NCBI RefSeq assembly: GCF_901472495.1
Contig: NZ_LR590469.1
Coordinates: 62,001 to 126,000 of the forward strand
Direction: 5' to 3'
Source of the DNA: Yersinia enterocolitica subsp. enterocolitica
Lineage (GTDB): Bacteria; Pseudomonadota; Gammaproteobacteria; Enterobacterales; Enterobacteriaceae
Length of the DNA: 64,000 nucleotides
Both the position numbers and the translations under genes were made by a program. Shown here piece after piece: positions 15,337 to 25,035 of the stretch; the stretch's first letter is position 1, and the number at the start of each line of letters is the position of its first letter. The notes below the pieces were generated by a model. It worked only from the letters and a program-made list of their open reading frames with translations. It searched no databases and was not told the DNA's origin.

Positions 15337-16389
15337 TCAGCTTGCCAGCTCAATGCGGTTACGGCCATTATCTTTTGCCAAATATAGTGCAGAATCGGCG
15401 GCTTTTAACCATTGCTGATAGTTAATCATGTCATGACGGTAATCCGCGATACCAGCACTGACTCTGAGTTGCAGGGGCGGTGCTTGGGTAAAAACTAAAT
15501 CGGCTAACCTTTCCTGAATTCGCATTAATACTTCCCGCGTTTGTTCGGCAGTTGTATTGGGTAAAATAGCACCAAACTCATCTCCACCATAGCGGCCAAC
15601 AATATCAATGGCTCGCAACCCCAGCAGTAATTCTTCGGCAAGAACAGTAATAGCCTCATCACCAACGGCGTGACCAAAGGTATCATTAATAGATTTAAAA
15701 TTATCAATATCCAGTAAAATTAGCGTGGCACCATGTTGGTAGCGTCGGCAACTATCAAATTGATTATGTAGCTGATGTTCCCAATGCCTGCGGTTATACA
15801 GCCCAGTTAATCCATCCCTGACACTAATACGCAATAACTCTTCTTTATTTTCAGCGAGGCGTTTTGCGGTTCGATAGGTGACTAATCCAAGCAGGGAAGG
15901 GTAAATAATTATCATCGGTAGGCAGGCATATACCTGAAGTGGCGAGGTCTCAGGTTTAAAGGGCAAATTAAATATCCATGCAGTCAGTAAACTACAGGCT
16001 ATCTGTAAAGCCAGCCCTTTACAAAAAACATTTTTCCCACCAGAAGCAATATTGTTCATGCTCATCATGGAGAGAATAACGACTGATGGCAGAGCATTGA
16101 ATGACATTATTGCAACCCAGACACCTCCCAGCGCCGAGTCTATTTTCATGTTTATGATTTCTTGCTCAAACGGTTGTTCAGAGCGTGAGGCCAGTAGGTA
16201 GGCAATATGTGGCCATACCAATCCATTAAGCACCAGCATGAGCCATAGCCATAATGGAGCATTCTGCGTGTAGAGCACGGAGCCTACGCAAAACATGCCA
16301 ATACCTAAACCAAATGCGCGGGGTAAATAAGTCCTTTTAGCGAAACTTAACCCGGATCTGCGAGTATTGATTCTACTTGAATAAGGCAA
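15337..16389 (-). CDS. MASE2-GGDEF diguanylate cyclase
   Basis: 350 residues. The start is a TTG at 16389 with GGGAG 7 bases upstream. N-terminal MASE2 membrane sensor (about 20-175; LPRAFGLGIGMF... and WPHIAYLLASRSEQPF), as in E. coli DgcC/AdrA. GGDEF domain (about 185-348) with intact GRYGGDEFGAIL active site and an allosteric I-site R-A-I-D five residues before it, so it should make cyclic di-GMP with product inhibition. In E. coli the nitrilase-like ybeM stands between crcB and tatE; here this cyclase takes its place. Likely controls biofilm or surface polysaccharide synthesis. Confidence 0.92.
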   Translation of the reverse strand: MPYSSRINTRRSGLSFAKRTYLPRAFGLGIGMFCVGSVLYTQNAPLWLWLMLVLNGLVWPHIAYLLASRSEQPFEQEIINMKIDSALGGVWVAIMSFNALPSVVILSMMSMNNIASGGKNVFCKGLALQIACSLLTAWIFNLPFKPETSPLQVYACLPMIIIYPSLLGLVTYRTAKRLAENKEELLRISVRDGLTGLYNRRHWEHQLHNQFDSCRRYQHGATLILLDIDNFKSINDTFGHAVGDEAITVLAEELLLGLRAIDIVGRYGGDEFGAILPNTTAEQTREVLMRIQERLADLVFTQAPPLQLRVSAGIADYRHDMINYQQWLKAADSALYLAKDNGRNRIELAS

Positions 16390-16592
16390 TTGGCGGCTCC
16401 CTCGTTCTTTCTGCTTTGGGGGGATGTTAACGGCAATGTCTCATCCGGAATGAGTCAAAATAAATGAGAATAGACTCTTGAATAAATCATAGTTCACTAA
16501 CGAAATCTGTTACATATTACTCTTGTTTTAATCGGCAATTTATTCGTAAATAGCGCATGATTTAATGAACAGTACTAATCAAGAAGGTGTGT

Positions 16593-16808
16593 ATGGAAGG
16601 TATCAGTATTACCAAATTGCTGGTAGTCGGCATATTGATTGTGTTGTTGTTTGGTACCAGCAAATTGCGCACGTTAGGTGCGGATTTAGGCGCGGCTCTG
16701 AAAGGCTTTAAAAAGGCGATGGGTAATGACGATGCTCCTCCAGCCAACACGGCTGCTGAGTCTAAAGTCGCCACAGAAGCCAAACCGCCTATCGAGCATA
16801 AAGACTGA
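16593..16808 (+). CDS. tatE: Sec-independent translocase subunit TatE
   Basis: 71 residues from the ATG at 16593 (AAGAAGGTG upstream). One N-terminal membrane span (MEGISITKLLVVGILIVLLF), the hinge FGTSKLRTLGADLGAALKGFKKAM with conserved amphipathic helix, and a short acidic/Pro-rich tail. A TatA paralogue forming part of the twin-arginine pore in the inner membrane. Usual position next to lipA (convergent). Confidence 0.93.
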   Translation: MEGISITKLLVVGILIVLLFGTSKLRTLGADLGAALKGFKKAMGNDDAPPANTAAESKVATEAKPPIEHKD

Positions 16809-16845
16809 TTATACCGGCAGGTAATAGAAACCGACTGCGAAACTA

Positions 16846-16876
16846 AAAAACGGATCTCCAGTGGAAATCCGTTTTT
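16846..16876 (+). terminator. Intrinsic terminator of tatE
   Basis: AAAAACGGAT (16846-16855) pairs with ATCCGTTTTT (16867-16876) with an 11-base loop; the T-run is part of the stem, so it can work in both directions. Confidence 0.85.
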
Positions 16877-16915
16877 GATTATCTGCTATTTAAGATGTAA
16901 TAAAATATTTCAATC

Positions 16916-16947
16916 AAATTAGTCTGAACAACTATTCAGACTAATTT
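16916..16947. terminator. Inverted repeat after lipA (terminator-like)
   Basis: AAATTAGTCTGAA (16916-16928) and its exact complement (16935-16947) form a 13-bp stem with a 6-base loop, starting 3 bases beyond the lipA stop on its strand. A/T-rich but without an even T-run. Confidence 0.6.
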
Positions 16948-16950
16948 GGC

Positions 16951-17916
16951 TTATTTTACTTCCAATCCTTTTGCTTGCAGGTCAGCATGGTAAGAGGAGC
17001 GAACAAATGGGCCGCAAGCTGCATGGGTAAAGCCCATCGCCATTGCTTCCGCTTTCATTTCATCAAATTCCGCTGGGCTAACATATCGCTGTACAGGTAA
17101 ATGGTGACGGCTAGGTTGCAAATATTGGCCCAGCGTCAGCATAGTGACTCCATGACGGCGCAAATCACGCATAACTTCCACGATTTCAGCATTAGTTTCA
17201 CCCAAACCGACCATCAAACCAGATTTGGTAGGAATATCTGGATGAGCTTCTTTAAAACGTTCTAATAATTTAAGTGACCACTCATAGTTAGCCCCTGGGC
17301 GAACCTGACGATATACCCGTGGAACGTTTTCCAGATTGTGGTTAAAGACATCTGGTGGTGTGACAGTCAAAATATCTAACGCGCGATCCATACGGCCACG
17401 GAAATCCGGCACTAATGTTTCAATTTTAATCGTTGGATTCTTGGCACGAATCGCTGAGATGCAATCTGCAAAATGTTGGGCACCGCCATCACGTAAATCA
17501 TCGCGGTCAACCGATGTGATAACCACATAGCGCAAACCCATATCTTTGATTGTTTGAGCTAATTTCTCTGGCTCATTGGCATCCGGTGTCACTGGGCGGC
17601 CGTGGGCAACGTCGCAGAATGGGCAACGGCGGGTGCAAATCGCGCCGAGGATCATAAAGGTCGCGGTACCGTGGTTAAAGCACTCCGACAGGTTGGGGCA
17701 GGAGGCCTCTTCGCAAACCGAGTGCAGACCATTTTTACGCATTGCTGCTTTAATACCCTGAATGCGGCTAGAGTCAGCAGGAAGCTTGATTTTCATCCAC
17801 TCGGGTTTACGTAGCAGCTCTTGGCGTTCGGTAACCACGGTTTTAATCGGGATTAGCGCCATTTTATCTGCGTCGCGGTATTTGACGCCGCGTTCCATCT
17901 GAATCGGTTTACTCAT
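16951..17916 (-). CDS. lipA: Lipoyl synthase (radical SAM)
   Basis: 321 residues, the E. coli length. Inserts two sulfur atoms into protein-bound octanoyl groups. Both iron-sulfur clusters are intact: auxiliary cluster Cys68, Cys73, Cys79 (CEEASCPNLSEC) and radical-SAM cluster Cys94, Cys98, Cys101 (CTRRCPFC). The C-terminal Arg-Ser-Ser-Tyr (VRSSYHA) supplies the last ligand. Pathway: LipB loads octanoate, LipA sulfurates it on pyruvate and 2-oxoglutarate dehydrogenases and the glycine cleavage protein. Here lipB lies directly upstream; the LysR gene ybeF, which separates them in E. coli, is absent. Confidence 0.98.
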   Translation of the reverse strand: MSKPIQMERGVKYRDADKMALIPIKTVVTERQELLRKPEWMKIKLPADSSRIQGIKAAMRKNGLHSVCEEASCPNLSECFNHGTATFMILGAICTRRCPFCDVAHGRPVTPDANEPEKLAQTIKDMGLRYVVITSVDRDDLRDGGAQHFADCISAIRAKNPTIKIETLVPDFRGRMDRALDILTVTPPDVFNHNLENVPRVYRQVRPGANYEWSLKLLERFKEAHPDIPTKSGLMVGLGETNAEIVEVMRDLRRHGVTMLTLGQYLQPSRHHLPVQRYVSPAEFDEMKAEAMAMGFTHAACGPFVRSSYHADLQAKGLEVK

Positions 17917-18131
17917 AATCGTGCAGGTTCCAGTTCTGAATCTCTCAATTTGAGATTTTTAATTAAATTCAACGGGATGTGGCGTCGTTAAAAAAATTTT
18001 GAAAATTGTTTAAAAATTATATCATCTTTAGCCTGTCCCATTCAGCCCCCAATTTTGTAGGCGTTTGTAAATAGCGCCGTATTGAGTTGCTGTGGGAGAG
18101 TTATTCATACTTCACATTGCTTATTGCCGGG

Positions 18132-18818
18132 CTATTGAGCGTCTGGTGGTAAATAATCAGCCAATGACCACGGCTGCTGCTCGGCATCGGGATAACCTAG
18201 CTGACGGGTAAATTCGCGCACTAATATTGGTTGAACATCGGCCATAGTAGTACCCGCTTTCAGCGCGCTGATTTGCGTCATTTGCATGCCTGCGTAGCCA
18301 CAGGGATTAATGCGCAAGAAGGGTTCCAGATCCATTGCAACATTTAATGCCAGGCCATGGAATGAACAGCCCCTGCGAATGCGTAGACCTAATGAACAAA
18401 TTTTCTGTTGACCCACATAAACACCGGGAGCATCTGGGCGAGCTTGTGATTCAATTCCTAAATGGGCTAGCGTCCCAATCACGGTGTTCTCAATGGTGGT
18501 CACAAGCTGCCGTACACCCAATTTGGCCCGCTTGAGATCAATCATGATATACATGACTTGTTGGCCGGGGCCATGATAAGTGACCTGGCCCCCGCGGTCA
18601 CTTTGGATAACCGGAATATCACCGGGCATCAGAACATGTTCGGCTTTTCCTGCCTGACCCTGAGTAAATACGTGTTGATGTTCAACCAACCAGATTTCAT
18701 CTGCGCTGGTATCGGTGCGAAACTCAGTGAAATTATGCATGGCTTGAGATACGGGGGCATAGGGTTGTAGCCCTAGCTGACGTAAAATGATCTTATGTTG
18801 TTGCAAGCGAGGCATCAT
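18132..18818 (-). CDS. lipB: Octanoyl-[acyl-carrier-protein]:protein N-octanoyltransferase
   Basis: 228 residues (start at the first of two adjacent ATGs; the second, 18815, is equally possible). Transfers octanoate from acyl carrier protein to lipoyl domains. Visible motifs: RGGQVTYHGPGQ, the catalytic Lys139 (QQKICSLGLRIRRGCSFHG) and Cys173 (NPCGYAGM), matching E. coli Lys135 and Cys169. Downstream on the same strand lies lipA after 215 bp, ybeD lies 154 bp upstream. Confidence 0.97.
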   Translation of the reverse strand: MMPRLQQHKIILRQLGLQPYAPVSQAMHNFTEFRTDTSADEIWLVEHQHVFTQGQAGKAEHVLMPGDIPVIQSDRGGQVTYHGPGQQVMYIMIDLKRAKLGVRQLVTTIENTVIGTLAHLGIESQARPDAPGVYVGQQKICSLGLRIRRGCSFHGLALNVAMDLEPFLRINPCGYAGMQMTQISALKAGTTMADVQPILVREFTRQLGYPDAEQQPWSLADYLPPDAQ

Positions 18819-18903
18819 CTGGTTACAGAAATGGTGGCGTCAGTATACCAGCCCAGCTGTGTCGAGGCACTATTTTGACGGATGAAAGCGATAATTTGGC
18901 CGT

Positions 18904-18943
18904 AAAAAAATAAGGCCCGACAGCTGAGTAAGCAGTGTGGGCC
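18904..18943 (-). terminator. Terminator after ybeD
   Basis: GGCCC/GGGCC arms (18914-18918, 18939-18943) with partly pairing inner bases, followed on the minus strand by TTATTTTTTT. Between ybeD and lipB. Confidence 0.7.
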
Positions 18944-18972
18944 ATAGGTGGGTGGTCAGTATTTGAACGGTA

Positions 18973-19236
18973 TTACAGCACCATTCTGACCAATTCAAGA
19001 TTGCCTAATTCTTCATACAGCGTTTCCACTTGATCGATATGGGTCGCTGTAATGGTAATGGAAACAGAGTGATAGTTGCCTTTACTGCTCGGTTTGACTT
19101 CGGGGGTATAATCGCCCGGAGCATGGCGCTGTACCACTTCAACCACCTGGTTAACCAGTTGAGGTTCAGCAATGCCCATTACCTTGTAGGTGAAGGGGCA
19201 AGGGAACTCAAGCAGTTCATTCAGTTTAGTTTTCAT
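18973..19236 (-). CDS. ybeD: DUF493-family protein YbeD
   Basis: 87 residues, standard length. Conserved core CPFTYKVMG, then NYHSVSITITATH and the C-terminal ELVRMVL. The E. coli structure is an ACT-like ferredoxin fold; the role is unknown, with a proposed link to lipoate or UbiV-type regulation not shown. Conserved position between dacA and lipB. The C-terminal half faces a terminator at 18904. Confidence 0.95.
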   Translation of the reverse strand: MKTKLNELLEFPCPFTYKVMGIAEPQLVNQVVEVVQRHAPGDYTPEVKPSSKGNYHSVSITITATHIDQVETLYEELGNLELVRMVL

Positions 19237-19312
19237 GTGCGCTCCTGGGGTTTGACAGACAGATTGTTGTCGGACTGGTGTTAGGATAAAAAGTACCCGA
19301 CTATAAAATTAT

Positions 19313-19334
19313 AACTCCCGCCGGAGCGGGAGTT
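19313..19334 (-). terminator. Hairpin between dacA and ybeD
   Basis: AACTCCCGC (19313-19321) pairs with GCGGGAGTT (19326-19334), a 9-bp stem with the 4-base loop CGGA. The following minus-strand tract is A/T mixed, so it may be a partial terminator within the dacA-ybeD pair. Confidence 0.6.
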
Positions 19335-19384
19335 TCACATTATTTATAATATGGGGGTCGACTTCGGCTTTTCAAGGCCAGTGA

Positions 19385-20596
19385 TTAGCCAAACCAGCGG
19401 TGGAACATCAGTTTGATGTAGTCCACCATGCGGCTGAAGATCCCGCCTTCTTTCACTTCATTCATGACAACCAGTGGTCGTTGATCGATGGTTTTACCAT
19501 CCAACTGGAAGTTAATCATCCCGACAACCTGGTTTTTCGCCAGTGGCGCATGGATTTCTGGAGTATTCAGAACATAGCTGGCTTTCAAGTCTTTCATTCG
19601 GCCACGTGGAATAGTTAGGTAGACGTCTTTATCCACACCCAACTGCACCCGGTCATTGTCACCGAACCAAACTGGCTCTGAAGCAAACTCTTTACCGACT
19701 TTCAATGGTGCTACGGTTTCAAAGAAACGGAAGCCCCAAGTCAGCAGTTTTTTGCTCTCAGTTTCACGGCCTTTATAAGTGTGACCACCCAGAACGGCTG
19801 AAATCAAACGCATTTGACCATCGGTAGCAGATGCCACCAGATTATAGCCAGCAGCATCGGTATGGCCGGTTTTAATACCATCTACATTTAAGCTGGTATC
19901 CCACAGCAAACCATTACGGTTCATCTGGCGAATATTGTTGAAAGTGAATTCTTTCTCTTTGTAGATGGCATACTCATCTGGTACATCACGAATCAGCGCT
20001 TGACCAATCAACGCCATATCGCGCGCAGAGCTGTACTGCCCTTCAGCATCTAAGCCGTGAACGGTTTTGAACTGGGTATTTTGCAGGCCCAGTGCTTTAA
20101 CGTAGTTGTTCATCAGGTTTACGAATGAGTCCTGGCTGCCAGCAACGTAATCTGCCATAGCAACGCAAGCATCGTTACCCGATTGCAGGTTGATACCGCG
20201 GGTCAGTTTAGACACAGGCACACGGTCACCTGGCTTCAGGAACATCAACGAAGAGCCCTTGAACTCAGGATTGCCGGTCGCCCACGCATCTTTGCCTACG
20301 GTAACCATATCTTCTGGCCCGATTTTACCTGCTTTGATGGCTTGCCCAATGACATAGCTGGTCATCATTTTGGTCAGGCTGGCAGGATTGCGGCGCGCAT
20401 CGGCATTCATTTCTGCTAATACTTTGCCGGAGTTGTAATCAATCAGAACGTAGGCTTCCGCGTCGATCTGTGGTACGCCGGGGATCATGGTTTTTAAGTT
20501 GACGTCATCAGCGTTTGCAGCAGATGCTGCGCTCATAACAATAACAGTGCCGAGCGCCAGGCTCTTGATAATACGAGAAGTAGTTACATATTTCAT
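19385..20596 (-). CDS. dacA: D-alanyl-D-alanine carboxypeptidase DacA (PBP5)
   Basis: 403 residues with a signal peptide cut near ANA-DD (29-30). Removes the terminal D-Ala of peptidoglycan pentapeptides in the periplasm. Active-site motifs: Ser73-x-x-Lys76 (PASLTK), S-G-N (LQSGNDAC) and KTG (VDGIKTGHTDAAGY). The C-terminal amphipathic helix (SRMVDYIKLMFHRWFG) anchors it to the outer face of the inner membrane. Lies downstream of rlpA-mrdBA after a 213-bp gap, so it likely has its own promoter. Confidence 0.97.
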   Translation of the reverse strand: MKYVTTSRIIKSLALGTVIVMSAASAANADDVNLKTMIPGVPQIDAEAYVLIDYNSGKVLAEMNADARRNPASLTKMMTSYVIGQAIKAGKIGPEDMVTVGKDAWATGNPEFKGSSLMFLKPGDRVPVSKLTRGINLQSGNDACVAMADYVAGSQDSFVNLMNNYVKALGLQNTQFKTVHGLDAEGQYSSARDMALIGQALIRDVPDEYAIYKEKEFTFNNIRQMNRNGLLWDTSLNVDGIKTGHTDAAGYNLVASATDGQMRLISAVLGGHTYKGRETESKKLLTWGFRFFETVAPLKVGKEFASEPVWFGDNDRVQLGVDKDVYLTIPRGRMKDLKASYVLNTPEIHAPLAKNQVVGMINFQLDGKTIDQRPLVVMNEVKEGGIFSRMVDYIKLMFHRWFG

Positions 20597-20809
20597 GATC
20601 AGGACAACAACATCCGTGGGAGTAAGTTAAAAAACGTGCCACATCATACCATAGCCTTCTGACTTGACGCTGTTGCCTTGCTACAACGCCAATTAATTTG
20701 GCTATAAATTCATGTGGCGCTTATGCATTCAACCGTAACATTCTGTTAGCACAGGGAGTTACGGTTATTTTTGTTTGGTTAGACTTAAATTGCTACAAGC
20801 TATGTATAT

Positions 20810-21907
20810 TTAAGGTGCCGCAACCACAAATGACTGCTGTTGAGCTTCGCTCGACAGGCGCTGTTGCAGTTCAACTGCCTGTTGGCGGCTACTAAATGGC
20901 CCAAGCTGAACACGGTGGACACTGCCATTGGTGGCGACTTTCCCTGGTACACCAAAACGTTGACTCAGACTTTGCTGCCAGGTTTGGGCGCGGCTTGCAT
21001 CACTCAGTGCGCCCACTTGAACCACATAGCCCCCAGATGATGATGGGGCGGCGGCCGGTGCTGCTGCCACTGACGAGGTCACTGGGCCGGGGTTAGCGAC
21101 TACCGGTGGCTGTACCGATTGTGAACTCAGCGCGGGTTCTGAACTTTCGAGCACTCCTGCGGGCACGGGGGTAGATGCGCGCAGGAAGCCACTGCTTTGT
21201 GGTGCAACCGGCTGGGTCGCATCGGCACCGGACAAATGACTATTATCGATAGGGCGCACAGGCGCACTTACTGCCGGAGCATCCTGTTGAATCGGGGTAC
21301 CCATGCCGCTGGAAGTGAGGTCTGGTCGGCTGGGTAATGCATAGCTTTGCTTCGCGATAGTGGTACCAACCATTCCGGGGCCAGATAATGAGCCATCAGG
21401 TGCTACATTGATAAAATCAATCTTCACCTTGGTATTATTCGAAATATTTAGGCGGTCAGCGGCAGCTTTGGATAAATCAATCACCCGGCCAGGGGTATAA
21501 GGGCCGCGGTCATTGACGCGCACCACAATCTGGCGACCATTGCTAATGTTAGTGACTCGCACATAGCTTGGGATGGGCAGCGTAGGGTGGGCTGCCGTCA
21601 ATGCATTGGGATCAAAGATTTCGCCCGTTGCTGTAGAGTTGCCATTAGCCTCTTCACCGTACCATGCCGCCAGACCCACTTGACTGAAGTTTTGTGGGTC
21701 TTTAACGATGCTGTAAGACTGGCCATTCACTTTATAATCCTGATTGAAATTAGGATTGAAAGGCTCATAGCGTGGCTCTGCACCACCTATTTCTACCACC
21801 GGGCCATTGTATGTCTGCTGCACTTGTTGCTGGGGGGCAGGAGGTTGACTGGTACATGCTGATAGCAATACACCTGCGATGCCGATCCAAAGCCATTCCT
21901 TACGCAT
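20810..21907 (-). CDS. rlpA: Septal-ring lytic transglycosylase RlpA (lipoprotein)
   Basis: 365 residues. Lipobox LLSAC with Cys18; double-psi beta-barrel domain (about 75-165; AAWYGEEANGNSTATGE and RVNDRGPYTPGRVIDLS with the catalytic Asp); a long Pro/Ser/Ala-rich linker; SPOR domain at the C-terminus (about 290-360), which binds denuded septal glycan. Cleaves naked glycan strands at the septum. Its start is 9 bases beyond the mrdB stop, so it is last in the mrdA-mrdB-rlpA operon. Confidence 0.95.
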   Translation of the reverse strand: MRKEWLWIGIAGVLLSACTSQPPAPQQQVQQTYNGPVVEIGGAEPRYEPFNPNFNQDYKVNGQSYSIVKDPQNFSQVGLAAWYGEEANGNSTATGEIFDPNALTAAHPTLPIPSYVRVTNISNGRQIVVRVNDRGPYTPGRVIDLSKAAADRLNISNNTKVKIDFINVAPDGSLSGPGMVGTTIAKQSYALPSRPDLTSSGMGTPIQQDAPAVSAPVRPIDNSHLSGADATQPVAPQSSGFLRASTPVPAGVLESSEPALSSQSVQPPVVANPGPVTSSVAAAPAAAPSSSGGYVVQVGALSDASRAQTWQQSLSQRFGVPGKVATNGSVHRVQLGPFSSRQQAVELQQRLSSEAQQQSFVVAAP

Positions 21908-21916
21908 TGCTCACCT

Positions 21917-23029
21917 CTATAAATTTTTAGATAACATTTTTCGATGAGTATGTATCGACATCACGATACCAAACCCGGCCATCAGCACTATCAGCGCCGA
22001 GCCTCCGTAGCTGACCAAAGGCAAAGGTACGCCAACCACAGGTAAAATTCCACTTACCATACCTATGTTAACAAACACATAGACAAAGAGTATCAGCATT
22101 AGTCCGCCAACCATAACTCGGCCGAAGGTGGTTTGTGCATGAGCTGCAATCACCAAACCCCGCATAATCAGGCACAGATAGAGAGCTAATAACACCAGCA
22201 CACCGATTAAACCTAACTCTTCTGCCAGCACGGCAAAGATAAAATCTGTATGACGTTCTGGCAGGAATTCCAACTGTGATTGAGTTCCGTGCAGCCAGCC
22301 TTTACCTGATAACCCACCGGAACCAATAGCAATTTTTGACTGAATAATATGATAACCAGCACCGAGCGGATCACTTTCTGGGTCTAGCAGCATCATCACG
22401 CGATCTCGCTGATAGCCATGCATCAGGAAGAACCAGAGAATAGGAATAAATGCCGCAACCAAAATGGCTGCAATGGCAATTAAACGCCAGCTCATACCGG
22501 AAAGGAACAGAACAAATAATCCGGAAGCTGCTATCAGGATAGAGGTGCCCAGATCGGGTTGTGCGGCCACCAATAAGGTTGGCATAAAGATTAAAATCAG
22601 TGCGATACTGGTATTTTTCAATGATGGGGGGCAGACGTCGCGGTTCATAAAGCGTGCGACCATTAAGGGAACCGCAATTTTCGCAATTTCAGAGGGTTGG
22701 AAGCGAATAAAACCCAAATCCAGCCAGCGCTGCGCACCTTTACTGATTTGACCAAATGCATCAACTAAGACCAGTAAAATGACACAGACAAAATAGAGAT
22801 AAGGTGCCCAGCTTTCATAGACGCGAGGCGGGATCTGCGCCATGACCAGCATCACAACCAGGCCCATCGCAATTTGACCGACCTTGCGTTCCATCATACC
22901 CATGTCTTGCCCGCTGGCGCTCCACATCACGAAGGCGCTATAAGCCAGTAGCGCCAGTACGCAAAGCAGAAACGGCAGGTCAATGTGCATTTTGTACCAC
23001 AAAGAACCTTTTTGTTGATTATCAGTCAT
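21917..23029 (-). CDS. mrdB: Peptidoglycan glycosyltransferase RodA
   Basis: 370 residues, ten membrane segments, SEDS family. Polymerises lipid II for sidewall growth with PBP2. Diagnostic motifs: FIRFQPSEIAKIAVP, AAQPDLGTSILI (with the catalytic Asp), RDRVMMLLDPESDPLGAGYH and the late PLVSYGGS. The gene starts 36 bases after mrdA. MreB-linked elongasome component; essential for rod shape. Confidence 0.98.
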   Translation of the reverse strand: MTDNQQKGSLWYKMHIDLPFLLCVLALLAYSAFVMWSASGQDMGMMERKVGQIAMGLVVMLVMAQIPPRVYESWAPYLYFVCVILLVLVDAFGQISKGAQRWLDLGFIRFQPSEIAKIAVPLMVARFMNRDVCPPSLKNTSIALILIFMPTLLVAAQPDLGTSILIAASGLFVLFLSGMSWRLIAIAAILVAAFIPILWFFLMHGYQRDRVMMLLDPESDPLGAGYHIIQSKIAIGSGGLSGKGWLHGTQSQLEFLPERHTDFIFAVLAEELGLIGVLVLLALYLCLIMRGLVIAAHAQTTFGRVMVGGLMLILFVYVFVNIGMVSGILPVVGVPLPLVSYGGSALIVLMAGFGIVMSIHTHRKMLSKNL

Positions 23030-23065
23030 GAGTTACCTTAATCCGCTGCAACTAATCTGCTTTAG

Positions 23066-24961
23066 CTAGTCTGCTTCAACGCCCGGAGGCAGAGGAGCTG
23101 CATCCGGTAATTCAGTGTTGTTATCGCCCAATAAGATATGGTCGAGAATTTGACGGGTAATCGTCCCTACCGCAGGCCCGGCCCCGCCATTTTCTAAAAT
23201 CATGGCGACAGATACCGTCGGATTCTCGTAGGGGGCAAACGCAACCATTAACTTGTGGTCGCGCAAGTGCTCGGCTACTTTGTGGGCATTATAGGTTTCA
23301 TAGCTATAAACCTGCGCGGTACCGGATTTGGCTGCTGCCTTATACGGCGTACCTTCAAAGAACTTACGCCCCGTTCCGTTCGGGCGGTTTGCCACGCCAT
23401 ACATGCCATCTTTGGCAATTTCCCAGTAGCCAGAGTGAATATCGCCAATCTGAGTACTGTCTTCCTGCTTATAAGGCACTAAAACGCCATCAATACGGGT
23501 GCTTTGCAGCAAATGAGGTGTTTTAACGGCACCATCATTGATCAGGGTCATCAGGGCTTTTGCCATCTGAATAGGCGTGGCAGTCCAATAGCCCTGACCG
23601 ATACCTACGGGGATGGTATCCCCTTGATACCAAGGTTTTTTATGGCGTTTTTGTTTCCATTCACGGGTCGGCATGAGGCCAGCCCGCTCTTCAGATAAGT
23701 CGATGCCAGTGTATTCACCGTAACCGAATTTGCTCATCCATGAGGATAAACGGTCAATCCCCATGTCATATGCTACCTGATAGAAGAAGGTGTCGGCCGA
23801 TTCTTCCAACGCTTTGGTGACATTCAGCCGGCCATGACCCCATTTCTTCCAGTCGCGAAAACGTTTTTCCGAACCGGGCAACTGCCACCAACCGGGATCA
23901 AACAGGCTGGTGTTTTTGGTGATAACTCCGGCGCTGAGAGCCGAAACCGCAATATAGGGTTTTACCGTCGAGGCGGGCGGGTATACCCCTTGAGTGGCGC
24001 GGTTGATCAATGGGCGGTTCGGGTCGTTCAATAACCCTTGATAATCTTTATTAGAAATACCATCGACAAACAAGTTCGGGTCATAGCTTGGGTTTGACAC
24101 TAAGGCCAATATGCCACCGGTGCGCGGATCTGTTACCACTACTGCCGCACGGCTACCACTTAACAACTGCTCAATATAGGTTTGCAGGTGCAAATCGAGA
24201 GTCAGATAAATGTCTTTACCGGCTTGCGGTGGTTGCTCATGTAATTGGCGGATCACCCGGCCACGGTTATTAACTTCAACTTCTTCATAACCGGTTTTGC
24301 CGTGTAATACGGATTCATAATAGCGCTCAATACCCAGCTTGCCGATATCGTGGGTGGCGGCATAGTTCGCGAGAATGCCTTCTTTATCCAGCCGCTCAAC
24401 ATCTTTGTCGTTAATCTTGGAAACGTAGCCGATAACATGAGTCAGTGCTGAGCCATAAGGGTAGAAGCGGCGTTGATAGCCTTTGACCTCAATGCCAGGG
24501 AAGCGGAACTGGTTAACCGCGAAACGAGCGACCTGCACTTCGGTCAGCGGCGTTTTAACCGCAATTGAAGTAAAGCGACGTGAGCGCTTACGCTCTTTTT
24601 CAAAGTTGGCGATATCCTCATCCGTCAGATCCACTATCGGGCGCAGTGCATTGAGGGTCGCGGGGAGGTCTTCAATTTTTTCCGGCATCAGTTCTAACTG
24701 ATAAATCGTCCGGTTCATTGCCAGCGGAGTGCCGTTACGGTCAAATATCATACCGCGGCTAGGGGCGATAGGAACCAGCTTAATCCGGTTTTCATTGGAA
24801 CGGGTGCGATAGTCTTCAAAACGGACTATCTGCAAATTGTACATGTTTGCGACCAATATCCCGCTTAGCAGCAGGATACCGAGGAAAGCCACAAGGGCAC
24901 GGCGGACAAACAAGGCTGACTCAGCCGAATAGTCGCGAAAAGGATTAGGTTCTTTTTTCAT
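23066..24961 (-). CDS. mrdA: Penicillin-binding protein 2 (transpeptidase)
   Basis: 631 residues. N-terminal cytoplasmic tail, one membrane span (about 24-44), pedestal domain, then the transpeptidase domain with the Ser-x-x-Lys of YPPASTVKP, the SAD motif in EESADTFFYQ and K-S-G-T (AAKSGTAQ). Crosslinks sidewall peptidoglycan with RodA. The cluster order rsfS-rlmH-mrdA-mrdB-rlpA is as in E. coli; the 74-base gap to rlmH has no visible terminator, consistent with one transcript. Confidence 0.98.
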   Translation of the reverse strand: MKKEPNPFRDYSAESALFVRRALVAFLGILLLSGILVANMYNLQIVRFEDYRTRSNENRIKLVPIAPSRGMIFDRNGTPLAMNRTIYQLELMPEKIEDLPATLNALRPIVDLTDEDIANFEKERKRSRRFTSIAVKTPLTEVQVARFAVNQFRFPGIEVKGYQRRFYPYGSALTHVIGYVSKINDKDVERLDKEGILANYAATHDIGKLGIERYYESVLHGKTGYEEVEVNNRGRVIRQLHEQPPQAGKDIYLTLDLHLQTYIEQLLSGSRAAVVVTDPRTGGILALVSNPSYDPNLFVDGISNKDYQGLLNDPNRPLINRATQGVYPPASTVKPYIAVSALSAGVITKNTSLFDPGWWQLPGSEKRFRDWKKWGHGRLNVTKALEESADTFFYQVAYDMGIDRLSSWMSKFGYGEYTGIDLSEERAGLMPTREWKQKRHKKPWYQGDTIPVGIGQGYWTATPIQMAKALMTLINDGAVKTPHLLQSTRIDGVLVPYKQEDSTQIGDIHSGYWEIAKDGMYGVANRPNGTGRKFFEGTPYKAAAKSGTAQVYSYETYNAHKVAEHLRDHKLMVAFAPYENPTVSVAMILENGGAGPAVGTITRQILDHILLGDNNTELPDAAPLPPGVEAD

Positions 24962-25035
24962 CCCACTGCTATTTCATTTTGCCCAAAACCAGCGTCTTAC
25001 TCAGAGCCATCACTTTACTCAGGTTCATCGCCCGC

